From Dromiciops gliroides (Eukaryota > Chordata > Mammalia > Microbiotheria > Microbiotheriidae), in assembly GCF_019393635.1 (NCBI RefSeq), contig NC_057861.1:77879327-77943326 (forward strand): a stretch of DNA of 64,000 nucleotides, written 5' to 3'. Shown piece after piece: positions 1 through 13,700 of this stretch; positions within the stretch are counted from its first letter, which is position 1; each line of letters opens with the position of its first letter. A program made the translations under genes and the position numbers. The notes under the pieces are model-generated. The model did no database searches. It was given only the letters and a program-made list of their open reading frames with translations, and was not told where the DNA came from.

Positions 1-1924
1 GGTTAATTTAGCATGACCTGTTTTGGATAAACCTATACTTAGTCTTGGGGATCATCACTTCTCTTAGTATTTTACAAACCACCCTTTTCAGAATTCATTC
101 TGGAATTTCAACAAGAAGCACATAGTAGATAAATAGCATGATGGAGTATTTGAGGTGCAATTTAAACCCAAATTTTCCCTGACTTGCAAATCCAGTGCGC
201 TATCCACTGTATCACAGATATATGCCTATCTGTTGAGTTTATTATGTGCCAAGTACTATTAGGTGCTGGCTCTGCTTTTCACTTACTAAATCCCCCTATT
301 CAATCAGCTTGAAGATTTTCTACAGAAAACATCCTAGCCAATATTTCCATCCACTCTTGCTTGCAGAATGGAGCTCATAGGTTCATTCTCCCAATCCTAG
401 GTTCAAGCAGGAAACCCCCCTAATAATGTCAGGCTCGTGCTTGGTACTCAAATCAATCAATAAATATATGCATATATGTGTATATATATTCAATTAATAA
501 GTATTTATTTTCTTTCATATCTCCCCCTGGGGGGAGATGGGGTAGGGACTTTGTAACAAAACGTTTTGCTTTATTATGCATATTTGTTACTTAACATTTT
601 TCAATGCTTTTCCCTCCAACAAAGGTAATATAAACAGGGAGCATGTCACCATCACCTCAACAAGATCAGAATTTAACTTTACGCTTGTTACCCCTAAGTT
701 CATCAAAAGACAACCTGGTTCTTCACATCTTCCTGAAGTACAGTAGGTGTCATTCTACCTAATTGCCTTTGCTCATGCTGTTCCCTAAGCTTCACATGTC
801 CTATCCTTCCTCCATGAAACTTCCAACACTCACTAGTAGTTCAAATGAAAAAGACTTAGGGGTTTTGGTTTAATTTAATTTAATTCAACAAACATTTTAT
901 TGAATGCCTACTATGTGTAGAGGATTGTTCTAGGCTTTGAAGGACTCCTGTAGTCCTCTAGGAGAATTAAATGTAAACAACTAATTATGATACAAGGTAA
1001 AACGTACATAAAATGTGTACAAGTTTACATTTAAATGCTGACACTCTTAAAATCTGTAGCTTTTTATCCTTTTAACAGTGACAGGGTTGTCTCCTATGAC
1101 TAGAGGAACTGATCTATATCACTATTGACATTTTCGCTTTGAGCTAAGCTGAAAACTGAAGGGAATGCAGTATATAGTAAGTTGTCCAGGAGAAAAAAAG
1201 CTAGTGGTATTAGTGTTATGTCCAATAGGATATTAAACTTTGTGAGGAGAGAGAATGTTTCATTTGTCTTTGTACCCTTAATTTCTTATAAGTTAAAGAC
1301 ACTTAAGGGTTTGCTGAAGGGAATTGAATTATACCCTCATGCAACCAAAAAAAAAAATCAGCATTTTATGGGATACTTGGTCATGGATCACCATCAGTAT
1401 TTATGGTAAGTATAAACAGGGCATTATGAAGATAATTACAGCTCATATACCAACATGTTACATGAAAAACTTGACAATATTTTCTAGACCAAGTCAACAT
1501 GTATTTAGGGTAACTTCAGTATGAAGGTGGACATAGGGAGGAATAGTGGGAAAAGTTGGAAATTTTGGTTTGGGCTTATGAAACGAGAGACCAAAGGCAT
1601 GAGGCTTTTGAGTAACGTATCATGAGTGGGTTCTTTTCTCCCCCAAGAAGAGTCAGAAGATGCTGGATGTAGTAAACCCTGAACACCACACAAAATTACT
1701 TTAGTATCTATGGCTCCCACTCAAGGGCCATGGAGGTTTTGAAATTATTTTGAGGGGTTTCATTCAGTAACTCAATCTACTAAATAAGAAAACATACTTG
1801 TAGATTTAATAAATGTTTAGTACATGTATACTCTAATTTTTCAAATGTGTGTGAATGCTGTTCTGGCTAATAAAATTCATTTTAAGACATAACTGGATTT
1901 ACATTTCTGTCATTTTCTCTGAAG

Positions 1925-2090
1925 AGGCATGGTGTAGTCAATAGAGAATGGAACTTGGAGTCAGGACCCCCTGGGTTCGAGTCCTGCCTCTGAAACAGAC
2001 TCTCTGTGTCAAACTCACAACCATATTTGCTTAATATGGGCAGCTCACTTAACTTTTCAGTATCCTAAGCAATTCTCTAAGACTATAAGT
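1925..2090 (+). repeat. MIR/CORE-type SINE fragment
   Basis: A tRNA-like head (box-B-like GGTTCGAGTCCTGCC) is followed by a degraded CORE region with a 'cagctcacttaac' remnant. It looks like a Pol III promoter, but the flanks and decay fit an old SINE, not a tRNA gene. Confidence 0.6.
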
Positions 2091-3789
2091 TAGAAATAAA
2101 TGAGCAGTTTGCATCAGTGAAAGGAGTTTGAAAAACAGCAACATCCTACACTATTGAAGTCACAGGTCCAGATCCAGAACAAAAGTTCTACTAACAATGC
2201 AGTTACAATACGTGGAGTTCTATGAAAATTTTGACATACAAAAGGGAAATGGGTGACGTTGTACTTGAAGGTTGGGAATCACTGATTTGGCCATCTGTTT
2301 GGTTAGATCAACACTTTACAGCAAAGGCCAACAAACACCAACATGAAAAACTAATGAAAAGAAGACTACATGAAGTTGTAGCAGCTCCAACCTAATTTCT
2401 TAAACAAACTATTTGCTACAGGAAATGGATAAAAACAAAGAAGCTTATTCTGCTTATCACCACTTCTTAGAGAAGTTTAACAGATATAGAACATCTGCTA
2501 CAACCAGGCAGCTAGAAGAGCCCACAACCTACTTCAGCCAGCAAGCATCTATTTAGTCTCATTGAACCTGGGAGTTATGACAGCCAAGGGCAGCACTTGT
2601 TCAGAGGCCAATCTTGTTTGCAAAAAAACATCATAGAAGAGGAAAGAAAATTCAGAGCAGTATCAGAGTGGAAAGGTAGTAGATGGGGAAGCAAGCCTGC
2701 TGAAAGCTTGGAGTAAAACTAAACCAAATCATTCTGTGGGCAGCAACAACAGATAAAACTGGAAGGATGATGACATTTGAAATGGAGAGGATTTGCCAGT
2801 GTTTATACAGCAATCTACCCACCAATGATGACAGCAGATAAAGTAAAAGTGGTGCTTAGGAAGAAAGATGACCTAACCACATAAATACAGATGAAACCTG
2901 TACTGGAGGTGACCACCTCAGAAGGGAATAAGAATTGATTTTTTAACTTGTTTTAATGTCCAAAAGAAAAAATTAGTACCGAAAACAGTGTCCAGGAAGA
3001 TTAGTAGCTTTGAACTTAGGTCTCTGTTTACCTCTAGGTAAAATCTTTGGGAATGGCTTTTATCCAGTTCTTAGAGGGTATCTTTAATGGAAATGTGAAA
3101 AAAGGACAAGCTAGATTTTGTAGACCAGCTGACCACATTTTGTCATTCACATTTGCCTGAGATATAGACTGTTGATCCTATTGTTGCTGATTACTATAAA
3201 AACATTTTGCTTTTTCAAATTGTAGAGCAAAACATAGACTTCCAGGAAGGAAGATTCCTTTATAAATACAATAGTGGAGGATTTTAATAATAATAAGCAT
3301 TGATATTAAGCAAAATATAAAACCAAGGAGGCATGCTCACCAAAGATTCTTGCTATCATGGTGTATTGTCTTTGTAAAGTCCAAATGGAAAAGGGCTCCT
3401 GTGTAGATGAAGTCCTTGAAGAGCTTTTCTTTGTGGACTAAATTGTGCTGATTGCATTGATTCCCAAGAATTCTCAGGGCTGCCTCAATGAGATATCCAT
3501 ATGAACCCTTAGGATCATACTTGACTCCTAAGTCTCACCTTTCATAGCCAATTACTTGCCAGATAATTGTTTTTACCTCCACAGTAGTAGTCTCCAAATT
3601 TTTGATCACATGTCCTTAAGGATAAAAAAGTTTTTAAGCATGTACCCTTGATTAGATGTGTGTTTACTGATTTATACATTTACACATATGTACTGCCAGA
3701 CCTAATAATTGTGTATATTGTGAAACATACAAAAATAAAGATTAAAAAGGATGAAATAAAACTGAGATGTTTGTTGACAAAAACAATAG

Positions 3790-4150
3790 GGAGACAATTG
3801 AGTTTACTGAGTAGCAGAGTGAAATGGTTAGACCTTTGCTATGGAAAAGGCACTTTAGCAACTGTGGAAGATGGATTTGAGTGGAAGGAGACTTGAGATA
3901 GAGAGCAATTGGACTATTGCAATATTACAGATGAAAGGTAATGAAGGCCTGAATTAGGATGTTTGCCATGTGAGAAAAGAGAAAGGGATGTGTGAGAGAT
4001 GTTGTGGAGATAGAAATGACAAATTTTGGCAATTGATTGGACAATATGGCGAAAGAAAGTCCAAAATGACAATGAAGTTGTAACCCTGGAGGACTGTAAG
4101 GATGTGGTATCCTTGAAAATAAAGAAAAGGTTTGGAAGAAAAGTAACATA
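3790..4150 (-). repeat. L2 LINE fragment
   Basis: The reverse strand translates into pieces resembling the C-terminal part of L2 ORF2, such as a 'CHFYLHNISHTS' stretch. The forward strand shows the usual antisense L2 wording. It is heavily decayed. Confidence 0.6.
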
Positions 4151-4479
4151 GTGGATATATATGATGAAGAGCACAAGCTATCCAAACCTGCTCTTCCATT
4201 ACGAATCGCTCTATTTCACCTACAATGTAAAAGGTATAGAACTTGTCTCAGGTATGAAATGAGCTGCTGTGTATAGGACAGTGGTTTGGATGTTGTATGG
4301 TTCTTGGGTTATAACTGCCCTGAGGGGCTGACAGGGGCCTTGAAAGGGGGAAACAGGAGTTGTCGCAGCACATCATAGGGAGGTGGTAAAGCTGAGGTAG
4401 TCTTCGGGGATAAAAGGTAGCTGTGGTTATATTGGAAACAAACCCTGTGATTGACTATTGCAGGAAGTGTGAGATGTGA

Positions 4480-5310
4480 TCATTTTCCTATCCTCTCTGG
4501 TTGAGCACATCTGGTCAGATCTTAGCCCTGCCCTAGCAACCTCTTAAATCAGTCTCCACTATCCTAGTTAGCACCTTTATTGCTCCTTCTAAAATTGGTG
4601 TCCATTCTCAAGTCTCTCCCTTTCCCAATCCGTCTTCTACTCAGTTGCCAAATTGCCAAAGTGATACTCCCAAAGTACTGCTCTACTCAAAATCTAGTGG
4701 TTTTCTGTTATCTCTAAAATTAAATGCAAATTTATTTGTGTTATATTCAAAGCCTTTCACAATCTGGCCTCAATTTTTTTTCCTTTACTCACTTGATCCA
4801 TCCAAATAATATTCCATCCCCCATCTCTGCTGCCTTTACACTGGCATTTCCCCATTCCTAGAATTTATTTTTACCTCCCCACTGCCTTTTATAATTCCTG
4901 TTGTTGTGTCTGACTCTTCATGACACCATTTTGGAGTTTTCTTGGCAAAAATACTAGAGTGCATTTTACCAGCTCATTTTACAGATTCGGAACTGAGGCA
5001 AAGAGGATTAAGTAATTTGCCCAGGGTCACACAGCTAGTAAATGTCTGAGGCTACATCTGAACTCAGGAAGATGAGTTTTCCTTTATCCACTTGAGCCAC
5101 TCGGCTGTCCCTTATTTGTAATCGCTTAAATGCTGCCTTATACACGAAGCCTTCACTAGTCCCTCTCTCCCAAATTACATTTTATTTTGTATATGCTTTG
5201 ATGTGTTAACATGTATTTCTTCAGGGCAGACACTTTTATTTGCACATTTGTGTTCCCAGTGCTTAGCACAGTGCCTGGCACAATAGACATTTAATAAATA
5301 CATTTAATAA
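4480..5310 (+). repeat. L2 LINE 3' end, interrupted by a SINE
   Basis: The sequence runs through the L2 3' region to its typical end ('agtgcttagcacagtgcctg', then 'aataaatac'). It is split by a SINE at about 4900-5112, so the SINE is the younger insertion. Confidence 0.7.
4900..5112 (-). repeat. Marsupial MON1/MAR-type SINE
   Basis: Antisense copy of the family that joins a tRNA-like head to a 3' part reading 'ttggagttttcttggcaaa' on this strand. It ends at the head remnant 'ggctgtccc'. It sits inside an L2 3' end. Confidence 0.65.
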
Positions 5311-6419
5311 ATACTGTAGTCCATTCAGGAAAAAATCAAAGGTCAGCCCTGTTGACTGGTTTCTTTCTAGGTTTGAGGGAAAACTACTGGGTACACACAA
5401 TGAAAAGGTTGAATCATTTAAGGATCAGAAAATATATAGGTATTTCTGCAGCATCCATTATATAGCAATCATAGGTCTCAAATTTTGAGGTACACAGCTT
5501 GCTCATATTCAGGACAGCAAATGGATCCTCTTAGAATTTCTGTAGGATGGTCCAGTGAAGCTATGTATCGTGGGGTAAGTTGTATAGTGTTTATCGGAGT
5601 ATGCATTAAGATAGAAAGCCATCATTGGCCAGTATATGTGTGTGTCTATAAAACTCGAGGTATATTTTTGTAAATGGAAATTTAGCATCAAGGCTAATAT
5701 TGATTCTGGATATGTCAGTTCTTTTGACTCATGGGTATACTTATGTGAGTTTGTTTGAGCCATGTCTTCACACCATCATACAATATTTAATTACTATGAT
5801 ATATGAGAATGTACCTGACTCCTTGACTTTATCTGGGCATCAACAGAGGTGGGACTCCTTTATGGATAGAAAAACTCAAGACATGTACAGGAAATAGCAA
5901 GAAATTAGCCAGTTTGGTTTTGAGGTATGGAATATGTGGCAATGGTAGGGGAATAATGATAACGTGGACAACAAGAAGATCAATGTCCAGAGTAAGGATA
6001 ATGAGTTTTTTGTGCTTTATACTGGTTATTAATTTGTGATTGGTTCCTGATACTGCAACATGTGTCTTATAATGAGCTGAAGCATATCCAGATGAGCCAA
6101 CATGGCATAAAGGGAGTTAAACCATGTCATGAGGAGCAGACTGGAAATATTTAGTATGGGGAAGAAAAGATGGGGTGGGTGGGTTGGGTGGGTTTTGATG
6201 GTCTCCTTTAGGTAGCTAGTAGGTTGTTATACAGAATAATGATTAGACTTGTTCTGCTTGGTTCTAGAGGGTAGGACTTAAACCAGAGATGCAGATTTTA
6301 ATTTAGTAGGAAAAAAAACACCACCTGTAGGAATTAGACCTGTCAAAAACAAAAAAGGGGGAATTAATTTGCCTGATCTCTGTTAATTGTTAAAAACAAG
6401 TGAACCAGTTGTTGGAGAT

Positions 6420-9110
6420 AATCTGGAAGGTTGGACCACCCTCATAGAATCAGAGAGGGCTTGAATTATCATCTATTTCAAACCCCACACAAGTCATGAT
6501 TCTGTTCTTTAACTTTGTTTGAGGACCTCTAGTGAGAACTCTTAGCTCACTAACCATAAGGTAGCCTTTTCCAGCATGTAGCCTCCTATAGTCTATGCGT
6601 GCCTTCTAGGGCCAATTAGAACAATTCTAATTGTACATGTGTACATTGTACATTTGAAGATGGTGGTGATAATTTATGGTACAAAGGACTTTTCCTCACA
6701 AAAATTCTGTAAAGTAGTTAAAGGAAGGGGTCTTTTCCCCTCCATTGTTCCATCTTCCATTGGAGGAGGGATTGGGAAAAGGGGTAAAAGTTTTCTAGTG
6801 ATATGACAGCTTGAGGCATTAGGGCTGTCACGTAGAAGGAGGGATTAGATTTGTTCTCCCTTTATCTTAGATAGCTGAACTAGGAGCAATGGATGGAAGC
6901 TTAGAAGCAGATTTGGGCACATAAAGAAAACTACAATTTGAGCTGTCTAAAAGTGCTATGAACTGCCTCAGTAGATGAATGAGTTCCTCATCATTCAAGA
7001 TCTTCAAGTGATAGTAGCATCATGAGCAGTTGATGAGGATTCCTTCTCAGGTATGACTTGGACTAGAAGACCTGAATTTCTGTCTCTGAGATTCTTTGAT
7101 ACAAATGAGGTTAGTAAGTATTGATGTCCTCCTTTCCTCTATATCTCTGCTAGTCTAACCATCCATTTTACAGTATCTTCTCTTATCCGGGTTAAATATT
7201 CTAATTTTTGCCAATCTTTTGTGGTGTTTTCTGGCTCTGGTAAGAGAGATGGTCTTGATATAATCCAAGTTGTCAGTGTGCTTTCTAAAATGTGCCTAGA
7301 ACCAAAAACAGTAATCCAGATGTGGTCTGGGGAGGGAAAAGAGTACAGCAAGCCTATCACCTTCATTTTCAAAAAGTATGGAATAGAACAGACTGAAGGA
7401 CAGATCTCTGGGGTAGACTACTAGAGACTTCCTTCCAAGTTGACATTGGTTTGCCTGTATCTCTCCATTTATCATATAGACATCATGAGCTTTTTTTAAA
7501 ATCACATACCTAGATGACATCAAAGATATGCTTAAACAACTCTTTCTAGCTTTTAGTGATTAATTTTTCTGAAAGCTCATAAACAATGTCTTTAATAATA
7601 GATGTGAGAATTTAGCTAGGTATCAGTCAAGGTTACTGGTCTGTAGTTTAAAAATTGTACCTTATTCCTTTAAAAAGAATCAGATTTTTCTTATCATTAT
7701 CTCAGACATTTCACCTAATCTCAGAGAAGTGGTCTAATCCAACTATACCAAGATAAGAATTCCATCTATTACAGCACATTATCATTCAGTCTCTGCTTGG
7801 AAACATCGGATGAGAAGGAAGAACATATTCTGAAAGGATGCATTCCACTGCTGGATAAAAATTTTTAGGAAGTTTTTTCTCATATGAAGCTAAAATAGAC
7901 TTCTCTGTAACATCCATTGTTCTTGGTTTTATCCTTTAAAGTCAATCCTAATTCTTCTATGTGATCACACTTCATATACTTAGAGATACCCCAAGTCTTC
8001 CCTTCTCTAGTTCCTTCAGCTGATTCAAGGCATGATCCAAGGCCCTTCTTTATCCTGGTCATAATTATGGACTGGGTCCATCTTATCAATATCCTTCCAG
8101 GAAACAGTACCTAGAACTGAACATATAGTACTAAGATTTCTGACCAAGGTAGAGTATAATGATACTGTATCTGAATTCTCAATGCCTTAGCACAGTGCCT
8201 AGCACATAGTAGGCCCTTAATAAATGCTTGTTGACTTGATTGGGAGATTAGCTTCTTTGGTTACTTCAATCACACTGCTAATCCATTTAAACCCCAGGTC
8301 TTGTTAACATGAATTGCTGTCTAGCCTATCCTGTATTTAAGTTGATTTTTAAAAATTTAATTATAAGCCTACATTTGTAATAATGACTGACATTTTTGTA
8401 GCACTTTGTTTCAAAGCACTTTATATAGATTATCTCATTTGTGCCTCACAGATCCTGTAAGGTAAGGTACTACAGGTATTATCTCTATTTTGCAGACAAG
8501 GAAACTGAGACTCAGAGAGGTTAATTGACTTGTCCATGGTCACACAGCTGGTAAGTGTCACAGGAAGCATTTGAATCCAGGTCTTTCTGGAGTCAGGCTC
8601 TAGTACTCTATCTGCTAATTCTCTCTAATTCATTCTCATTAAATTTCAATTTCATTTTGACCCAGTGTTCTAACCTGTTGAGATCATTTTAGATCCTGAC
8701 TTACCTATGTGTTAGCTATCTCTGTTTTATGATTTTACAAATTTGATAAGTATGACAACCTACCCTTATTAAAATCATTGTGTATGGCTCTGTGTGTGAG
8801 AGAATGATTTCATCGGTGGGATTAGAGGGAAATCCCAGTATGGAAACTCCTACCAATGCAGGATTGACAATTTATAGTTTTCCAGTTTTAGGGAGTCAGT
8901 ATCCTGGTTTGTTGAGAAGTTAACTTTCTTGCTTCAGGACACACAGCTAGTGTGTTAAAGTAGGACTTCGGAAGACCTAGGTTCAAGGATAGCCCTCTGC
9001 CTACCATGCCATGTTGCCTTATTATATCATTGATAGAAATATTATATAGCCTAGGGCCAAGGATACATTCTTGGTATTTTCCTCTAGAGACTTTCTTCTA
9101 AGGTGACATT
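6420..9110 (-). repeat. Cluster of CR1/L3-type LINE fragments
   Basis: Several antisense pieces resemble mammalian CR1/L3: about 6420-6600, 7140-7740 (ending near a 'ggtctgtagttta' signature), 7735-8165, and 8250-9110, the last broken by a MIR. They are old and carry many changes. Exact borders cannot be set by eye. Confidence 0.5.
8395..8630 (-). repeat. MIR-type SINE
   Basis: Antisense MIR: 'agcactttatatagattatc', then 'gaaactgagactcagagagg' and 'ggtcacacagctggtaagtg', ending in a degraded tRNA-like head. Confidence 0.7.
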
Positions 9111-9639
9111 GAATCATTAACCACTTTTTGGTCTGGTCGTGGTCATAAAATGTCATCTGAAAGGGAAGTTAGGGTTCTATTTTGTAGATGTAAAAATGGA
9201 ACATTGTAGAAAGGAAGAGACTTTTTCTAAGATCACACGACTAAGAAGTGTAATTTGGACCCAGTTATTCCTGTTTCTAGCTAGCCCAGAGCTTTTCCTT
9301 CATCTTCAGTTCCCTTTTCCCCACAATTTCCTCCCTCTTTCAGCAGCTTTTTACTCATCTTGCCTTTATGTAATCCTTGTCTCTGAGATTTTTTGTCTCT
9401 AGTCTTATCCATGCCTCATTCTATTGTTCCAGTTTCCTTCTACCTTTGTTACCTTTCTTTCTCTTTGTCACCCCTGGGTACCTTCTGATATTGCCTCCCC
9501 TTCACAATGCTGAGGTGCAGCCACTTGAGCTCCAGGGGCAACCTTTCTGACTCAGGTCTGATAGAGTGGCAGCTCACCCAGTAGTACCTGGAAGAGTTAC
9601 AGCACTGTTGCTACTTTGGAAATAAGGTAGACATTGACC

Positions 9640-10290
9640 TTACAGCTGTTCTAATCAATAACTCACTTAAAATTTCCTGACGATGAGGTGATACTTGCAT
9701 TATCTAACTTAAATGGCTTCAATGATCACTTGTATGCAGGTGACTTATCTATTCCCAGTCTCTGCCCCATTGCCTAGCTGCCTTCTTGCCATATCTATCT
9801 GGATACCCCTTAACATGTCAAACTTGACATGTTCAAGATGAAATTGATCATCTTCCCCCTAAAACTCAGTGGTGGTACCTAAGCTTGAATTATAATCATT
9901 ATAATCTTCTTATTTCCTGTATCAAATCAGTTTCCAGTTTTAGCGATTGTAGTTCCACAATGTAGATGACTTTGTTCCTTTTCTCTTACTTCATCACTGT
10001 TTCAAACCATCATTTCTCTCAGACTATTAATAGCTTCCTAACTAGTCTTCATACTTTAAATCTCGCTCTCTTTCATAAAGCTGCTAAAATAACCTTCCCA
10101 AAGTACAAATCTGACCACTAAAAATATGGAAGCCAAGATCTAGTGAGGTCAAGGGACTTGCACAAAGTCACATAACTTGTAATTGGTGGAGCTGGGATCA
10201 GAACCCAATCCACTCCATTACACACCTCACTGCCTATCATTGACTACTGTTGTGTCCCCATGGTGCTTAGCCCTTGACCTCTTCTCCCTA
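9640..10290 (+). repeat. L2 LINE fragment
   Basis: L2 reverse-transcriptase region with an eroded YADD-like motif ('cttgtatgcaggtgac', LYAG in place of YADD), followed by 3' coding remnants. It ends about 450 bases before the first recognised LRRC14 exon. Confidence 0.5.
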
Positions 10291-10711
10291 CTTCAGGGGA
10301 CAGCAGGAGGGGCCATGACCCTAAAGTCTTCATACTATACATAGCCTTTGTGTCCTAGAATTTTAGTGTTGGAAAGGACCTTAGAAAGCAACCAGTCTAG
10401 TTATTCCCTTGCATGTAGTTGGAAGAATCTGAAAGAATGTGCCTAAAGGGCAGGAAGTTGTTGTAGGGTGGGAATGGTGAGAATAGGGCATGGCCCAGTA
10501 CATAATAGGCATTCAGATATTTGATTTGGATTTTGATAACTACTAGGAAAGCCAAGAAGTCTATGATAGAATTAGGTGCTGAATGATATAGTCACTTGGA
10601 GCCTAAGGTGTAGCAGTTGGGTGCGGAAGAGGACATGGAGCTATCAGACGGAGCTCTGTAGTCTGATTCCAAATAACCATTTTTAGTATTACATTCTTTT
10701 CCTCTTGACAG

Positions 10712-10760
10712 GTACTACCTGTCCTGTGTCATAGGTGGCAGCTGCCCACCATATTCAGCC
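10712..10760 (+). other. LRRC14: 5' UTR part of an internal exon of LRRC14 copy 1
   Basis: A good splice acceptor (pyrimidine-rich 'tcttttcctcttgacag') ends at 10711, 49 bases before the start codon, so the first coding exon is probably not the first exon of the transcript. No CpG island is visible upstream in the window, so the promoter is probably outside it or non-CpG. Confidence 0.5.
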
Positions 10761-13700
10761 ATGCGTCCACTGGTATTCCTGTGTGCCCAGCAGGTGATCA
10801 AGGATGAGGAATCTGCTTGCCAGGCCTTGGAGCTTCTGCCACAGGACTTGTACCCAGTCCTATTCAAGGCAGCTTTTATGCATGGGAAGACACTGTTGCT
10901 CCAGGCTTTGGTGCATACATGGCCCTACCCCATCCTCAGTTTCAAGCAGTTATTGCAGGATCGGCCACACTGCCGCAGGGCTCTGAGGCAGGACTGGCCA
11001 CACTGCCTCCGGGCCCTCCTCCAGGAGTGTCCAAACTGCCCCCGTGCCCTGCTTCAGGACCGGCCTGCGGAGGAGCTAGTACAGGCAATGATCATGGGAG
11101 TCAAAGCTCGGTTGGAAGAGGCAACAGATAATGGAACCCAGCAGTCCCTCTATAGGTAAGTACTTAACTGCTTCTCACCTGAGGTAGGGGCTAGATATGG
11201 CTGGGGAGGCAGTTAGGACTTCAGTTTACGGGAGGAAATTTTTTTTATAACCCATAGTAGCATGGAAATAGCAACAGAAGGGAAGAATCCTGGTAACACT
11301 ATTTATCGAGTACTGGCTCTTCAGAGACCAGGGCCAAGGCCTTGTTAAAGAACACATCCGAACACATTTGATAAAATAGCAGATATGCCAAGTCAGGGAA
11401 AGGATAGAGGCTTCCTGGAATCTTTGTTAGATCACTGTGATCCATGGGCCTTGGGGCAAGGAGCTTAAGGATGAGTTCCTTCGATAACTGCTTGGGATTT
11501 GTTAGAAGGTGCCTACTAAGAGAATCATCATCAAGATGTAGGCCCCTGGTATCTATTTTTAGATGAAACTGTGATCCTGCCAGACTAGTGATACCTAAAG
11601 ACCCAGCCCAGGCCATAACTCTTGTGCTGTGCCAGCCAAGCACTGTAGCCCATTATTATGGGCAGTATTGATGGTACATCTTAGTGTACTCCCTGTGAGA
11701 TAGAGGAGGGGGGCAACAGAGCATCTACTCTGGACAGACTCCATTATGTTCAGTGTAGAAGCCACACCCTAGCCCAAGGATATTGACAAACTGAGACTTA
11801 CCTAGAGCAGAGGACAGACAGGACTGTGAGAGCCTGGGATGCAATTCCTTATGGGGATTTGCTATGGGTACTTGAGATGTGTAGCCTGAAGAGATGACCT
11901 GAGAAGACATGATGATGCTCTTCAAATATCTAAGGGACTTTTGGGTGAAAGAGGAATGAGAACTGTTCTGGGTTTAAACAAGAACAGTGGATGTTAGTTG
12001 CAGACAAGCAGACTTTAGCTTGATGGATGGGCTCTCTGATGATTAGCTCTCTAAAACCGGTCTAGAGGCTGCTCAAGCACTTCCTTAACCCTAGTAATTG
12101 GGTGTCTGATTTTATAAAATATTTGTCACTATTATGGATTCAGTTGCTTCTGGTCATGGCTTACACCATCTATTCTGTTGGTGTTTTTTTTAAACCAAGT
12201 TGTGATGGTTCCTCCTTTATTAGTAAGTATAAGATCTGGTCATTCTAGGTCCCATTGGTAGTCTTTGAACAAAGGCTGAATTCATCACTTTTTGGATATA
12301 TTATAGAGGAGGTTCTTTAGGCACAGGCTAAGGCTATAATGACTCTTGAGATCCTTTTGAATTGTGGCATTCTGTGATTTTTTTTTTTTTTGGTGAGGCA
12401 ATTGGGGTTAAGTAACTTGCCCAGGGTCACACAGCTATTAAGTGTTAAGTGTCTGAGGCCAGATTTGAACTCAGGTCCTCCTGAATCCAGGGCTGGTGCT
12501 CTATCCACTGTGCTACCTAGCTGCCCCAGCATTCTGTGATTCTATATTAAGCTTTCCTCTCCCTTTTTCTCCTGTCCTTTATCACAGCCTCTTTTAGTTC
12601 TTATTTTTAATTATTTCAGGTATATGCTGGGTAAGTTAGGGTGAGATTAGCAGGATATGGAGTACGTTCTGGCTCAGGTTCTCACCTTCTCTGTCCTTTC
12701 CTCAGGAGGCATCCACTGCAGCTGTTAGACATGACTGGACTCCTGGATTATGGCTATGAGGAAGACCTAAAAACTATGAAAATGTGGGCCCGTACCATGA
12801 CCATGGCCCAAACTGGCATTTGCCACCTCTTAGACAAAGTTGAGCAGCCCAATGAAAGCCCCAACAAGTGCAGGAAGGTCGAGGACTTACCGTGCACACT
12901 TCTTCCTGTAGAAGTGCGTGTAGATCTCTGGGTGACCCCTTCCTCCAGTGGTTTTCTGAAGCAGGCCCTGCAGAATAATGCTGTCAGCCCCCTGCGCTTG
13001 TGCTGCCGGGATTTCCGAGCTGAAGACCTCCCACCAGACATCACTGTGGATCTCCTGGGGCTGTTGGACCACTCCAGCTTACGCCGGCTAGACCTGTCCT
13101 TCTTTACTTTAGAAGCCGGGGGTGTGTGGGAGATCGTGGCTTCCATCATGAAGTTCACTAATCTGCTGAGCTTGAAACTTCAGTACAGCAACATGGATGT
13201 GTGGCGGCTCTGGGCCATGTTGGAAGGCACCTTCAGCTTCCTGGCTTCAGAGATGAGCAAACTGAAACGCCTGAAGGAGCTTAATCTGGGCACCTCCTGG
13301 TTATCAGGCCAGTTGCGGCAGCTGCTCAGGTGAGTGAACCATGCCTTTGCTTCCAGTAACTGGTCAAGGCCACTTAGCTCAAAAGGAGTCTCACATACAA
13401 GGCACCTCTGAGGCTCACTATTAGGAACTGTTGGGGCAGCTAGGTGGTGCATTGGGTAGAGCACCAGCCCTGGATTCAGGAGGACCTGAGTTCAAATCCA
13501 GCCTCAGACACTTAACACTTACTAGCTGTGTAACCCTGGACAAGTCAGTCAACCCCAATTGCCCAGCAAAAGCAAAAAAAAAAACCCAAACTATTAGGAA
13601 CGGTTCAGCTTGAGAGACATCTACTTTTAAATATTTGTCCAAAGGCCTCTTTCCTTTTCTTTCCTTAAATCTGAATTGCTTATTTGTTTTTACAAACATG

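Larger units (their letters stand above)
1..10711. other. Gene-free AT-rich stretch with old repeats
   Basis: I see no conserved coding exon, CpG island or RNA gene here. The open frames are short and lack family motifs. The recognisable content is decayed LINE and SINE copies listed separately. If LRRC14 copy 1 has an upstream promoter exon, as its 5' splice acceptor suggests, this stretch is at least partly its first intron. Confidence 0.6.

Noticed and set aside
1925-2000. tRNA-like A/B box sequences
   Set aside because: They sit in SINE heads (here a MIR/CORE type; elsewhere the young SINE), with no cloverleaf of a real tRNA gene and no isolated copy.
12317-12532. Short open frames with recurring peptides such as LSDLPRVTQLVSVKCLRPDL
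   Set aside because: The same peptide appears at many places in the window; it is a translation of the young tRNA-derived SINE, not a gene.
12641-12705. In-frame upstream extension of LRRC14 copy 1 exon 2
   Set aside because: It precedes a clear pyrimidine-rich acceptor; the family alignment starts at RRHPLQLLD.
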